A DNA stretch of 64,000 nt from Pisolithus tinctorius (lineage: Eukaryota > Basidiomycota > Agaricomycetes > Boletales > Pisolithaceae), in contig JANFAH010000007.1 in the NCBI GenBank assembly GCA_024663395.1, positions 1,240,001-1,304,000 of the forward strand, in the 5' to 3' direction. Below, one piece after another: positions 47,376 to 59,564 of the stretch. How positions within the stretch are numbered: the first letter of the stretch is position 1; each line of letters starts with the position of its first letter. Below the pieces are notes generated by a model, which saw only the letters and a list, made by a program, of their open reading frames with translations, searched no databases and had not been told where the DNA came from. The position numbers were made by a program, and so were the translations under genes.

Positions 47376-50300
47376 ATGAAGGCCAACTATCAGGTGCGTT
47401 CATTGGGACTCATGCTGTGAGACATACGCCAACTTGAATGCCGGACCGTGGATCTGCCAGTTCTCGAACCTATGTGGAACGGTTTATAGACAAGGAAATG
47501 TCCTCTTCACCCCAGATGGCAATAGCCTGCTGAGTCCCGTTGGGAACCGTGTCTCGGTCTTTGACTTGGTGAAGTGAGTACCCGACATCCTTTTCTCCTT
47601 CATCAGCGTCTTGACAGCGAGTCCTTTTTTTCTGAAGCAACAAGTCTCGCACGCTACCATTCCAAAACAGAAGGAACGTTTCGCGGATTGGCCTTTCCCC
47701 CGACGCCAGCATCCTCATTTCAGTGGACGAAGGTGGTCGTGCTCTCCTCGTCAACTTCAAACGTGGCGTGGTGCTGCATCATTTCAATTTTCAAAAACCC
47801 GTGAACGACGTTAGCTTCTCTCCAGATGGAAAGTTAGTCTATTTACCGGTTTTTCTACTTTGCCACCCCATCGCAGTGTACTGACAGCTTCGCGAACGGT
47901 TAACGTAGATATATTGCGGTGACGCACGATTCACATCTTCAGGTTTGGCGGACTCCCAATCACCTTGTGCGGGAGTTTGCTCCGTTCACTTTGCATCGAA
48001 CGTACACGGGTCATCATGATGAGATTTTGAGTATTCGGTGGTCACCAGACTCGAAGTGAGTATTCATGTACAGCACACTCCGGCATCTTGACAGTGCTAA
48101 TAATCGTCCAAAGGTGCTTCTTGACGACGTCGCGAGATATGACTGCGAGGTTATTTACTTTAGATCCACTTGAAGGTTTCCGCCCCAAAACATTCGCCGG
48201 TCATCGTGACGCGGTGGTTGGGGCATATTTTTCAGCAAGCGGCGAATGCGTGAGTGTTCTCACTCTAGTTTATAAGCCAGTTTATAACTAGTACAGATAT
48301 ACACTATCAGCCGTGACGGAGCTGTGTTCACGTGGAAAGCTAAGGCTTCCGACGACGACACTGACTTGTCGGATGACTCGATGCCCGTTCTCTCGAGGTC
48401 TGCTGGCGATTTCGAGGCAACTGCCACGACGCGGTGGGGTGTTCACGAGCGACATTTCTTCAACTTTCCAAACACAAAAGTCGTCTGTGCATCCTTCCAC
48501 CCGCCATCTAGCCTCGTCGTCGTCGGCTTCTCGAATGGCGTGTTTGGACTCTGGGAGCTCCCTGCGTTCACGAACGTGCACACGCTGAGCATATCCCAGC
48601 AGAAGATTACCTCTGTAGCAATATCTCCATCAGGGGAGTGGTTGGCGTTCGGCGCCCGCACGCTCGGCCAGCTCCTTGTGTGGGAATGGCAGTCTGAGTC
48701 CTATATCCTGAAGCAGCAGGGTCATTTCTTTGATATGAACACGCTATCATATGCGCCCGATGGACAGACGATCGCCACAGGAGGGGATGACGGCAAGGTG
48801 AAGGTGTGGGCAACACACTCCGGATTTTGCTTCGTTACTTTTGCAGACCATGCTGCACCAGTGATGGATGTAGCATTTGCGAAGCAGGGATCTGTCCTTT
48901 TCTCAGCGTCTCTCGATGGAACCGTTCGCGCTTTCGACATGGTAAGGTATAGGAACTTTAGGACTTTTACATCGCCTTCGCCCGTCCAATTCTCAGCGCT
49001 AGCTGTCGACCCATCGGCTGAGGTCGTCGCCGCAGGATCTACCGACTCATTTGAAGTCTTCCTCTGGTCCGTGCAGACTGGCAAGTTGCTAGACATTCTC
49101 ACCGGCCATGAAGCACCTATCTCATGCCTCGCATTCTGTCCCTCGGGAACGAACCAACTGGCAAGCGGTTCGTGGGACCGGACTGTACGTGTGTGGAATG
49201 TGTTCGGGAGATCTCGCGCAGTTGAGACATTTTCGGTATCGTCCGACGTGCTTGCCCTTGCTTTCCGACCGGATGGCGCAGAACTTGCAGTATCGACGCT
49301 GGACGGGCTGATCACATTCTTCGACGTTCATTCAGGAAAACAGACCAATCTCATCGAAGGGCGGAAAGATATTTCGGGAGGCCGAAAAGCGGACGACAAA
49401 GTCGCGGCTGCAAACGGTTCGTCTGGGAAGGCTTTCACGAGTCTGGCGTATACGGCCGATGGCACGTGCATTCTTGCTGGGGGGAACAGCAAATATGTCG
49501 TCCTGTATGACGTCCGCGAGGGTGAAGGGGTGCTTGTGAAGAAGTTCCAGATCTCAGAGAACTTGTCCCTCGATGGGACGGAGGAATTCCTGGATAATCG
49601 GAGGGTAAACAGCGCGGGCATAAACGTGGATCTGATCGACGACCGAGGGGATGCTAGTGATCTGGAGGATAGGATCGATACGACACTACCCGGTGCTGTT
49701 CGTGGTGCTGGGGACATGTCGGTGCGCAAATATCGTCAGGAAGTGCGGACAAAGTGTGTCAGGTTCTCGCCAACTGGGCGGGCATGGGCAGCGGCAAGCA
49801 CAGAGGGATTACTGATATATTCACTCGACGACACCACTGCATTCGATCCCTTCGATCTTACCATTGATCTCACTCCCCAGAGTGTATTGGAAGTACTCAG
49901 TCAAGGGGAGTACCTCAAGGCTCTTGTACTTGCCTTCCGGTTAAACGAAAAGCCTATTATTCGACATGCTTACGAGAGCATTCCCTGCACCGACATCCGT
50001 CTCATTGCACGCCAGGTTCCGGTAGTGTATATCGCTGCTCTTTTTCGGTTCATTGCGGAGCACATGGAGAAGAGTCCTCACTTGGAGTTTGACTTGATTT
50101 GGGTCCGGGCGATCTTGATGAGCCATGGGAGGTATCTAAAGGATCTGAGCGGGGAATTTGCCCCTGTTCTAAGGGCGGTACAAAAAGCTCTTGTGGATGT
50201 CGAGCAATCGATATCGAGTTTGTGGGTTTTGACTTCTTGTTCATTTGAGGTTGGGCAATAACAGCAGTACCAGGTGCGAAGAGAATACCTTTATGATGCG

Positions 50301-50379
50301 CTTCCTGATCGACCAGTCGAAGATGAAGAACGGGGAAGGGAAGAGCTCGGAAGATGTAGAGATGGACACGACAACCTAA
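47376..50379 (+). CDS. PWP2: U3 snoRNP / SSU processome WD40 protein Pwp2 (Utp1)
   Basis: Nucleolar component of the UTP-B complex needed for 18S rRNA processing. Seven exons (47376-47393, 47461-47573, 47638-47832, 47909-48055, 48114-48249, 48297-50221, 50274-50379) give 879 residues. The short first coding exon (MKANYQ) continues FSNLCGTVYRQGNVLFTPDG and LLSPVGNRVSVFDLV, the canonical Pwp2 opening. Tandem WD40 repeats form two propellers (GHHDEILSIRWSPDSKCFLT, GHRDAVVGAYFSASGECIYT, GHEAPISCLAFCPSGTNQLA and others). A Utp12-type C-terminal helical domain follows (LTPQSVLEVLSQGEYLKALV, LAFRLNEKPIIRHAYESIP). The last exon reads CEENTFMMRFLIDQSKMKNG. The gene closes the right side of the gene-poor island. 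Intact. Confidence 0.96.
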
Positions 50380-50533
50380 CCAATTCTGTCTGCGTAGATA
50401 CGGTACGAGGAAAGAAGATCACTTTTTCTTCTTCGAGGCTGATTTTTATCCTATGCTCAGTAATGTTGCTACACAAATTTTGCAATCGAAAAGTAGCGAA
50501 TGTACTAAGTAAATTCGATCTCGTGGAGATCTT

Positions 50534-50873
50534 TTAGGACCTGACAGTGAAATTGGTATGTCTCTCCGACATCGGATGCAAGTTTCCATCGAAAGACCCT
50601 ACTGGCACTTCAACGGCGCTTGTTATTGGTCTGGGCTGTGCAGGCACGTTCTCAATCACCGAAGCACTATGGTATGCAGCGGACTTACTCTGGCTATGCT
50701 TGCGTTCTACATCATCGTAAACCCAGTAATACGCTCCAGCAGAAACGATAATAGCGGCTGTGGAAGCAATCAACTAGACCCAAGAGGAACTGTGAGCTTC
50801 ATGACAACGTTGTATGCATTCCTGTACTCACAAATTTGTTTCTGGGTGATTGACTAGTCCAGTACCGCGCCAT
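50534..50873 (-). CDS. Very small single-pass membrane protein, 93 aa
   Basis: Two exons (50873-50832 and 50773-50534) joined by a GTGAGT..TCTAG intron. The protein opens MARYWTSQSPRNKF, then one hydrophobic span at about 15-32 (LIASTAAIIVSAGAYYWVY), then a polar tail DDVERKHSQSKSAAYHSASV ending HTNFTVRS. A short basic N-terminus, Ala/Gly/Ser-rich span and Tyr/Trp at its border are common in mitochondrial inner-membrane microproteins, but I recognise no family and location is inferred. It is convergent with PWP2 (154 bp) and lies 304 bp downstream of a second small membrane-protein gene on the same strand. Clean splicing and composition argue for a real gene; it is the kind of small spliced gene that automatic annotation misses. 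Confidence 0.62.
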
Positions 50874-51177
50874 AAACGAGTCGTTCGGCCGTTGCTGGCG
50901 ATACACTTGTGACGGGCGCATGAATTCTGGCGTGTAATTGATTGATTTTCAGGCTAAAGCGTGACAGGTGCGAGTTGGTTCTGTCCAAGGAAGAGCTGGG
51001 CAAGAAGGGCGAAAAGCTGACGCTAACCATGATGTCATTTGTTTGCCTGTATACAACGCCCAACGGCGAAGTCTGCAGCAATTTGGCTACAAAACACTAC
51101 TCGAAATCGAAAACCCACAAAACGCGATGTACGTGTAGACAATACAATGCATGTATGACACTTCCTGCTCTTATAAG

Positions 51178-51796
51178 TTAGGCATAGTGCTTCTTGGATT
51201 TGCTGTACACGCTCCCGTTCTCCGGGTTCGTGCGCTGCGGTGTTGGTTGCGGCCCGGGATGAGGATGCGAGTTCGGGTCAAGCGCCACGCCTCCCTTCGT
51301 CTCACCTGCGTCGGGGATCGCCCCCTGCGCTCGCTCAGGGGAAGTCTTGGCCTCACCCTTGTAGCCCTCCGGCGATTTGTAATGTGCACCCGGCGCGGGT
51401 GGTGGAGGAGTTTGTGAAGGGTCATTCGTGTGCTCATGATTGCGCAGCGTCGCAGGCAATGTGGCGCTTTTCGGGGGGAAGAGAGCCTGGTACATACGGT
51501 TCTCCCCTGCAAGCTCCGTCAGTCATGAGTTCTGCCTTGAAGTGAGAAATCAACCAACAGGTGGGGATGCCTCCTGGTTGCACTGAAGCCCGGGCATCTC
51601 TTCTTTCTTGATGTCGTTGGAGGGCATACCAGGACAGCGCGAAGAATGACATAAAAAGCGCTGTGCCTCCTACCAGAACCTGGGGAACAGAACGGACAAC
51701 GTTAACCAGATGCCAGCCTCGAATATTGTGTCAGGTGCTTACCCGCATTCTTGGCGTCGTAGGAGCCAACACTCGTGTGTCCTTATTGCTGCTCAT
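51178..51796 (-). CDS. Small single-pass membrane protein, 167 aa
   Basis: Three exons (51796-51743, 51679-51559, 51506-51178), in frame at each GT..AG joint. The N-terminus MSSNKDTRVLAPTTPRMR precedes one membrane span at about 19-38 (VLVGGTALFMSFFALSWYAL). A basic stretch QRHQERRDARASVQPGGIPT and a long Pro/Gly-rich polar tail follow (THE-type disorder: PPPPAPGAHYKSPEGYKGEA, ending SVYSKSKKHYA). No known domain. A span near the N-terminus followed by a charged tail suggests a mitochondrial or ER anchored accessory protein; this is inference. Neighbours on the same strand are the 93-aa membrane protein and, upstream, an empty stretch before DHH1. The Lys/Arg-flanked span and consistent reading frame support the model. 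Confidence 0.65.
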
Positions 51797-53289
51797 TGGA
51801 AAGTCACTAGGCTGGTTCGATAACAAAACTGCACTTGATGGAAAGGCAGGTGGGCGGTGACTGGAAGAACAACCGGCGCACGGCGCAAACTCATGACGTC
51901 AGTCCAGGATGTCCCATATTTGGGAAAGAGTCGTAGATCAGACCCGTTGAATGACAAGAGGCCTTTCGAACGTTTCGAACTTGGTAACAGACAGCAAAAT
52001 TTCTGTGTGCAAACCTCGTCCCCCTATGTCCTGATTCATATGCTCGTTCATTGACAATTCAGATAGAGGGAAGTCGAGGTTCTCCGTTTTCCCGGAGACC
52101 CTTTCATACCGCGTTCCCTCACCTGAAGCGAACCAGTGCCCACGAAACCATCCCATATCTGTATACGAGGTATTTCGTAGTTTGCGACTAATGCATCGGC
52201 TGATGTTCGGTCTGCCCAGCGTGTCATCATAGAATATCGTTAGTCTTCCATCCACTGATCCACCCGTGGTGAGATTCATTGATGGAGAGCTTGCAGGAAT
52301 TGTAGGCGACGGTCCTCACGTTCTATGCATGCTCATCCTTCAAGTCACCTATGTCTTATTTCGATGTCCGGTCGTAACCAGATACTTGCACAACTAACAC
52401 GGTTTAGTTAACGATATCCACGACATAAAACAAACTTCACCGGTGAGTGGTTGTCAAGGGTGTCGGACTTCACCGGCATGGGTCTGGGCTGTCTTACCCT
52501 CTAGCCTCATTTCTTCTAGCCTTCGCTGAATGAATAAATTGCAGTGCGGACCTGTGTCCTGGAAGCTCTAGACTTCGTATTCCAATCAGCTGAGAGGTTT
52601 CTGAATTGAATCATCCTTGCCTAGTAGTAACTCCTTTCTCCACCACTCGGACTTCCAGTCTAACGCTTATCAAAGTAGAATGCTAAAGCCATTCCAAGGC
52701 CCGGGAGTTATGTAATAACGAGACATTTAGCTGGCTGTAGCATTTTAGCTCATCCTGAGAAAAACTAATGGAGGCAAGCAATGACTGGAATTGCACGAGT
52801 CGCCCTCGGATGAAGCGGGCAGACAACTCGACAGATGTACGCTACCGCACCCAATCATTCCTGGCCTCAACACCCACACACCAACTACGAACAACCTGAT
52901 GCCGCCCAACTCAACCAGCATCCTCCAAAAAACGCAACGACACCAAAAATCTACAGTACATAACGCGAGGAGGGGGATCGGGGTAGCTGGACACTGGAGG
53001 GGAGGGGAGATGTCACTTAACTACAAGTGCAAGCAACGTAACCTATGATATATATAGTCAAACACAAAACCACAAGCGAATAGAAAAAAATGTGACGGGA
53101 TTGCGACATGCACGGTATTGATAATGTCGATCACAAAGTGGCCGGCAATCGCCAGAATATACTGAGAAAATGAGACCCCCTCGGTCGATGTCTGTGAAAG
53201 ATGGCGTTGAATGTGTTTTTTCTTCGGATGCGGATATCATCGAGCTGGCCACCACCACTTCCCACTCCAGATACGACGGATGTCAGCTT
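51797..53289. other. 1.5 kb intergenic region downstream of DHH1
   Basis: Mostly the DHH1 3' flank and the promoter of the small membrane-protein gene. On the minus strand near 52110-52230 one segment looks exon-like (RWADRTSADALVANYEIPRI, ending at a CAG|GTGAGG donor), and an overlapping frame covers 51938-52279; neither could be connected to a gene. No repeat or RNA recognised. Confidence 0.45.
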
Positions 53290-54955
53290 TCATCGTGCGA
53301 CAGGTGTCGCACGGTAGCCTGGTTGGGCCGGGTACGGAACTCTCTGTTGCGGTTGAGCTGCCTGCGGAAGCACTTGCATACCATTTGGCCGTCCATTGCC
53401 CTGATGATTCTGTACTTGTTGCCCAGGCGCCTGTTGTCGCTGCTGCGGTTGTTGTTGTACCGGCTGTTTCTGCGGTTCAGGCTCCTCGAGGCCACCTGGG
53501 GCTACGTACAAGCTCTTGTCGATGTGTTGGGGAATGGGCTGTATCTCCGTTCCGAGCTCCTGCTCGATGCGGTACAAATTGAATCGATCTTCATACGTGA
53601 CGAGGTTGATGGCGAGACCAAAATGTCCGAATCGACCTGACCGACCGATGCGGTGAAGGTACGTCTCGGAATTTTTTGGGAAGTCAAAGTTGATGACGAC
53701 GTTAACGGCTTGGATATCGATACCTCGCGTAAGTAGGTCAGAGCAAACGAGATTCCTGCACACGCCGTTGCGGAAGTCGTGGAATACGCGATTACGGTGT
53801 GACTGCAGCATCTTTGCATGTGAATAGAAACATGAGTAGCCAAGTTCGGTAATTTTCTTGGCTAATAGCTCGACGCGATTGGTAGAGTTGCAAAAGATGA
53901 TCGACTGGTTAATTTGTAACTACAACGATTTGACACGTTAGCTCCAGTCCACCGACGCGGACATAAGTGAATAACTTACCTTGGAAAATAATGTATTTAG
54001 GCAGTGCACTTTCTGTCGCTCTTCTACATAGGCGTAATATTGAGTGACACCGCGTAGGGTAAGTTCTTCCATGAGGTTGATTTCGTAAGGACTGTTCATG
54101 TGTTTATCCTATTTAAAGAGGTGTTATCAGTAACGAAGTAAGCGAAACATGCGGAAACGGACCTTAAAGTCCTTCACAATGAGGGGGAACGTTGCGCTGA
54201 ACAACATGACCTGGCGGTCAGTGGGGAGGAAAGAGAGTAACTGTTCCATGACTGGAGTGAATTCGGGGGAAAGGAGTTTGTCTGCCTCATCCATGACGAA
54301 GACGGGACATTCGCTAAGATCAGCCACGCTCTTTCCAGCCAAGTCGAGAATACGGCCAGGAGTGCCCACGAGGACATGAACCGGTTCGGCTAGTCGCATG
54401 ATATCGTCTTTGAGTGTTGTGCCACCAGTGGTCGCCATGACCTGAATGCCCATATGTTTTCCGAGGATTTTGCATACTTGGGATGTCTGTAAGGCGAGTT
54501 CACGAGTGGGTACGAGGAGGAGGGCTTGAATCTTTGGTTTGTTGATATCAATCTGTTGGAGAGCGGGGATGACAAAGGCTGCTGTTTTGCCAGTGCCATT
54601 CTTGGCGCGGGCGAGGACATCGCGCTTCGTGAGCGCAATTGGAATAGCTTCTTCTTGTATGGGAGAGGGCCTCTCGAATCCTGCTTCGAAGATACCCATG
54701 AGGAGTTCGCGGCGGAGGTACATGTCTTCGAATTCGAGACCCTTGGTGGCCGTCACATCTTTTGTTTGGGGCCTGAGGTCTTTTGGCGGTGGGCGAAGTC
54801 CGGCTTTCCAAGACAAGTCGTTGCTGTTAGCTGTTGAGAGACTGATATTTTTTTTAATTCAAAAAAAGGCGACGTTATCGTTAGAGACAGTTGAGGACAT
54901 GAAAGGAAGTTACGACTTACGAATTGGATGAGGATGGTCTGGTTGCTTGGGACAT
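53290..54955 (-). CDS. DHH1: DEAD-box RNA helicase Dhh1 (DDX6 family)
   Basis: Cytoplasmic P-body helicase that activates decapping and represses translation. Four exons (54955-54921, 54823-54163, 54108-53980, 53919-53290) give 484 residues. The N-terminus is [20 protein letters not shown]. All helicase motifs are present: Q motif [26 protein letters not shown], Ia PTRELALQ, Ib [93 protein letters not shown] and [20 protein letters not shown] are Dhh1/DDX6-specific. The C-terminal ~75 residues are Gln/Pro-rich ([19 protein letters not shown]), a low-complexity tail as seen in fungal Dhh1 orthologs. Intact and certain. Confidence 0.97.
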
Positions 54956-56447
54956 GACTTGAAAAGGTTGGATGGGTGATTTCGGGACGGGCGGTAGGCT
55001 GCAACAACTACGAGACAAGGTTTGATCAAAGGCGACACGTAAGTGTCGTGGGGTATTATGGGAGTGGTTCTTTGAGCTTTGTTCGTTGTCGTGTTCGTGG
55101 ATTCTGCGACAACGAGATGGAGTGGCGTTGACGACAGCCAAGAAGCAGTTGTTGTGTTGCAGTTGAGTTGGGATTCAGAGCAGAAGCAGATTGCAGTCGA
55201 CTGCAAAAGAAAGTCCTCAGAGGGCGTCTCACTTTTTGTCCGCGACAAATTCTTTTGCCCAGTATTCCCACGCTACTCCTTACCGTGTTCTCAACACAAA
55301 TCACTGGTACTGAAGAATACTGAAGTACTGACAAGTCGCTCATGGCGACCGTACCACAGAGCAAGTCATCACCCTAAATTTACCTGATACATCTTTCTGT
55401 CCGCAAAAACAAACCTGGCCACTCAGTGAGCACGTCGCCGGATCTGCACAAACATTTATCAGTCCCAGTTGCAGGGCACCCTCTTGCACGAAGGACCTGG
55501 ACTCGAAGAACCTAGAAATATGTAGAAATTGATGAACCCCACGGGCAGATTGGCCGATATCACCGTCGACAGGAGTTGTGAGAGGGGAGGACAGCACATA
55601 CCGTGTTTTCCTTCCCAGGTCATGTGTATTTCGCCTCGACATCTCACCGTGCTAATTAGAGAAGGTGTGCTGCACAAGTATTCATGCGAGAACAGCGGCA
55701 AATTCTATATACATACTTCCCGGGAACAGGGTCATATATCACATAGATAGGCAAGACACGGATCAGGCCGTGCATTTTGAGTGGCAAAGGCAGGAACAAG
55801 TCATGTGTACTTACCGTGTGCACAAGTCACTCGGCGCCGCCTCTTCCTGCGTAGAGCCAGGGAAACAACATGCTCCTTTCGGCTGACACTGCCCATGTCA
55901 GACCTGCATGATAGGTGTAACAGCCCTAAGGAATGGTTGTCTGGTTTCTTGGCATGTGGGTGTCAGTTGGCCTCGAGATCACGTCCACCACGTTACCACC
56001 CCGAAAGCCTCACCGGCGAATTTTTTCGATCCGAGCTTCCTCGCAGCGATACGTGCGTACGGGTACTGTGTCCGGAGGTGTTTGAGAGGCCGTGAGGGGT
56101 GTTCATAAGAACCAATCAGTAGTCTAGACTGGGTCCAGTGATCCCTATTAATCGGCTATCGTCATTTTCCTGTCACTCACGGCCCTCTGATTGTGCCCCT
56201 CGCTTTACCACGCCGATGAATTTAGCTAGCCTGCTTTTTGAACGAAAAAAGCATCCACGGTGAGCGCTATTCAAACCATCCAAAGCTCTACTGGTCCTTG
56301 AGTCAGGCTCATACTTGCTCAGGTCGACAGGTCATCCATTCCATTTCTGTCTTTCATACCACCGGAGCGCAGTCTCTCGGACTTGACGCCCTTCGACGCT
56401 CATTTCGAACAACACTCGTTTGTATCCTATACCCACTTTCAGCGTTT
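54956..56447. other. 1.5 kb divergent promoter region of DHH1 and the DUF7729 gene
   Basis: Both flanking genes start outward from here. On the minus strand at 55390-55645 a spliced reading is possible: MSRRNTHDLGRKTR, intron GTATGT..TCTAG, then FFESRSFVQEGALQLGLINV and CADPATCSLSGQVCFCG before GTAAAT. No family, and it would sit within the DHH1 leader, so I do not call it a gene. Nothing else recognised. Confidence 0.4.
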
Positions 56448-57725
56448 ATGTTTACCCCTCCCCCGTCACCCAATCCCCCCGAAACCCGACCACCACCGTC
56501 ATGTGCACACCTTGTTTCGGATAAGCTTCTAGTGCCAACAACCGTACCCCCGCTTGCACCAGTTGTCACCTCTTCACCCTCAAAATACAAGGTTGCACGC
56601 CGACTTCGATGGTCGGTCCTCGTCGTTCCGTTCGCCCTCATTATAATTGCAGCCACGACCCGCTTTCTCACTCATCCTGCGGCGTTCGACCTTCTGATAC
56701 CCGGCGCGGAAAATAAATGGGACCAGTGGACGGAAAAGATTTTCGATTGGAGCCCCCATAGCGGTCATTCCCACTCATCACCGCACAACCACCCGGGTAC
56801 TACCTCGCCCCCAACCTTGTTCCGTCGTGCTGCGACCCCCACGACTGCTCCTCCTGTACCTCAAAATCCCACGCTTCCAACACCATTCCCCCAACCCTTT
56901 GACACGACACTTTCCACTAACTTTTCTACGACAGAATGTTACAACTTCTTCCTTAACATGACGCAGACGACACCCTTCCGGTCATGTCGGCCATTTTCCC
57001 TTCTCATCACGCACTCGCAGGCGTTCCAAGAGGTAATACTCTTCCTCCTGTCCAAACTAGATACTGATTGGTTCACACTCACTCCGAGCAGGCCCAGAAT
57101 AATATCACCGAAATGAACACCGACATCTGGGGGACATGCAATACCGACCTTAGCTGGGATCAATGTAGCATCAACATGGCGTGGTTCGTGTCGGCGCTGC
57201 AGTCCTCTTGTGTGATCGACCTCGGTGATCAAAACGCAATGGCCGTTGACACGCTCATTGGTAAGTAAGGGGCAAGTGAACTGGCAACTGTATTCAATGT
57301 TTTGGAATGTTGTAGCTCTTCAGGCATATGATCTCATGAGGAATGCCTCCTGCCAAGTCGACACGGCAACAAATGCGTATTGTTACGTCGAATCCGTAGG
57401 CAACTCTGATCCGTCAAGTTATTGGTTCTACCTGCTGCCTCTTGGTCAACCACTCGTTGGCATCACGACTGGCGCATGTAACGAGTGTACAGAGCAGCTG
57501 ATGGCGATGTATGCCAATGCGTTGGCGAGCAGCAACGGCACACTACTGGGTGCCTTGCAGCAGACGTACGAGAACGCTGCAAAGACCCTGGACAACGCCT
57601 GTGGGTTGAATTACGCCCAGACAGTGAATGTTTCCAATGTGGCTCTCTCACGGGCGGGTATGCCATACGTGGGTATCCTGCTGTTGGGTGTATTTTTTGC
57701 GCTCTTCTTGCTTTTTGCGACATGA
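56448..57725 (+). CDS. DUF7729-domain surface or membrane protein
   Basis: Fungal protein of unknown function resembling the DUF7729 family, predicted to be at the cell surface. Three exons (56448-57032, 57092-57260, 57316-57725) give 387 residues. A Pro-rich N-terminus (MFTPPPSPNPPETRPPPS) and basic stretch lead to one hydrophobic span at about 55-71 (WSVLVVPFALIIIAATTRF), so it enters the ER as a type II-like protein. A Pro/Thr/His-rich linker comes next. The Cys-containing domain reads STTECYNFFLNMTQTTPFRS, NTDIWGTCNTDLSWDQCSIN, MAWFVSALQSSCVIDL, RNASCQVDTATNAYCYVESV and TTGACNECTEQLMAMYANAL, with several N-glycosylation sequons. The last ~21 residues (GILLLGVFFALFLLFAT) are hydrophobic to the very end, as in a GPI-attachment signal or tail anchor. 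Family recall is from motif memory. Confidence 0.8.
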
Positions 57726-58257
57726 TTCGTGGCGTTGCCCGACTTAAAGTCTTCCTGTTTTGAAGGGAGTTTTCTAAGTATTTATTGGGTATGGATGACA
57801 TGGTGCTGGTTTTACTGGGTTTTATACCATACTTTCTTCGCTGATACTTCTCCCCGCGATTCGTACCTACTCTCCGAGCAAACTACGTATACCAGTACCT
57901 AATTGACGCACCACCGCGGAACAGCGGATGACTTCATCTATATACCTTTCCAGCGTGGACGCATGTACAGGTATCAAGTTTGTTTCATTTACTTGACCTC
58001 ACGCTTGTGCTTCTGCAGCTTTAGTGGTACGGTTCACGCGTTGAACTGAAGTGTTGAATGCTCGATGAGCAGCTTCTATCGCCGCGCTAGTGGTGCTATG
58101 ACGTTGTGACCTGTGTTAATGGCGTATGATGGACCTGTGCTGTGAGTACAGTAACTCCAAGCTATGGAGGTAGTGGCGTATAGGAGGAGTGCGGTGATCT
58201 AAAGAACGCCGACTTCGGTTACTTCAACTCCCCGTGACATCGTGGTTAACAAGTAAT
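57726..58257. other. Intergenic region between DUF7729 and DUF1769 genes
   Basis: 3' flank and promoter of two plus-strand genes. No frame, repeat or RNA recognised. Confidence 0.5.
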
Positions 58258-59360
58258 ATGCCTGGGCTACGTGTACGCGCCGGGACTTGTGTCGAAAGTC
58301 TTCAAGATATCACCGAACTCGTAAACACGGGCAGGGCCCTCCCCCTTCGCTGCGACAGGTTCGAGGGCGAAGTTGCCGTGTACATTAAGGGGTTTAGGGA
58401 CTCGCGCGGACAGCCGTCGTACAGCGAGTATTTCCAGCGGCCGGACCGTAAAGGAATAACATGGAGCGTGCAGGTCAAGGGTGAGTACACACGACACTGG
58501 GACCCTGACCATTCACCGACACGGCAACCACACTCAAAGGGAGGTTTCTGCAGCCGCACTCGGCAAACGACGTTCTGCTCGGGAATACCTTTGATAGGTC
58601 CTTAAGGTTGCCTTGGGGGTCTGGTCTTGCGCTTCAGTTTGCTAAGTGAGTGAGCGGCCTGGTATATCTGGCAGCCAAATGGAGACTTATAGTGCAAGGA
58701 AGATTTGTAGATCCTGCACTGGAGCACAACCTCACATCAGATACGAAGCCATGGGCGCTCTCACCGCTGGTTGCAACTGTGCCTCATTTCATGCATGTTC
58801 GCGCGGATCATGTACCAGGAGAGCAGGAGGAATTTCCACCTCGCACGTCCATCTCAGACGACACATCCCAGCTTAGCATGGCTTCCGTATCTCCGGCAAA
58901 AGGCAACCGCAGTGAGGCCCAGACACGCAAAGATGACCATGCAGCGTATCGTTTTCGAACACCAAGCGAGCGGAGGAAGTATTTTAATAAAGAGACGAAC
59001 CGAAAAGATCTGGTTTTTGGTCCTGACGTGCGTTCACTTCGAATCTCACTGCCCACCTCTTTTACCCCTATTTATGATTTGACGCAGGATATCATCACGA
59101 TAGATTTCTGTTATGGATTCCTAGAGTTCTACCCGGACATCATCCTTCGGCTTCCAGCGGGAATAACTTTTGATTTGATGAAATACTGGGATAAGCAGCC
59201 AATTCGCTTCGTGTGTGGCACGAGGAGAAGGCCATCTGAAGGACGGGAGGAGGAAGATGACGAGCCGACAGCAGAGATGTTCTGGTGTGTGGAGGTGGTG
59301 TCCGCTGATGACGATGAGACGGTTGGCGAAAAGGGTAGGGATAGTGAGGATGTGGACTAG
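58258..59360 (+). CDS. DUF1769-family fungal protein
   Basis: Conserved fungal protein of unknown function (DUF1769 type). Four exons (58258-58480, 58540-58645, 58703-59027, 59088-59360) give 308 residues. The N-terminus MPGLRVRAGTCVESLQDITE runs into FEGEVAVYIKGFRDSRGQPS, EYFQRPDRKGITWSVQVKGR, FLQPHSANDVLLGNTFDR, LPWGSGLALQFAKFVDPAL and TSDTKPWALSPLVATVPHFM. These are the family's conserved order. A variable polar insert precedes ERRKYFNKETNRKDLVFGPD, DIITIDFCYGFLEFYPDIIL and LPAGITFDLMKYWDKQPIRF, ending in an acidic tail (EEEDDEPTAEMFW; DDDETVGEKGRDSEDVD). There is no signal or membrane span, so it is probably cytosolic or nuclear. The acceptor choices at 58540 and 58703 were fixed by keeping these blocks in frame. 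Confidence 0.85.
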
Positions 59361-59564
59361 ACACGCTGATCGTCGAGTACGCGGTGATGTATTTTATAAT
59401 GCGGACATGCAGACCCCTGCGCAGGTTTGGTAGAGGCGTGCAACAGGGGTTTAATTTCCTTTTGTGGGTTATTACGATGTCGAGTCGCTGGCAGTCGCCG
59501 TGACGCACGCCGACATACCTGCTTCCTTACTTTCTGATTTTCTTTATTACTCTGACGTCTTATT

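Noticed and set aside
48722..49315. 197-codon minus-strand frame inside PWP2
   Set aside because: Shadow of WD40-coding sequence.
55390..55645. Possible two-exon minus-strand Cys-containing protein
   Set aside because: One intron can be drawn, but there is no family and no proper 3' end, and it lies in the DHH1/DUF7729 divergent promoter.
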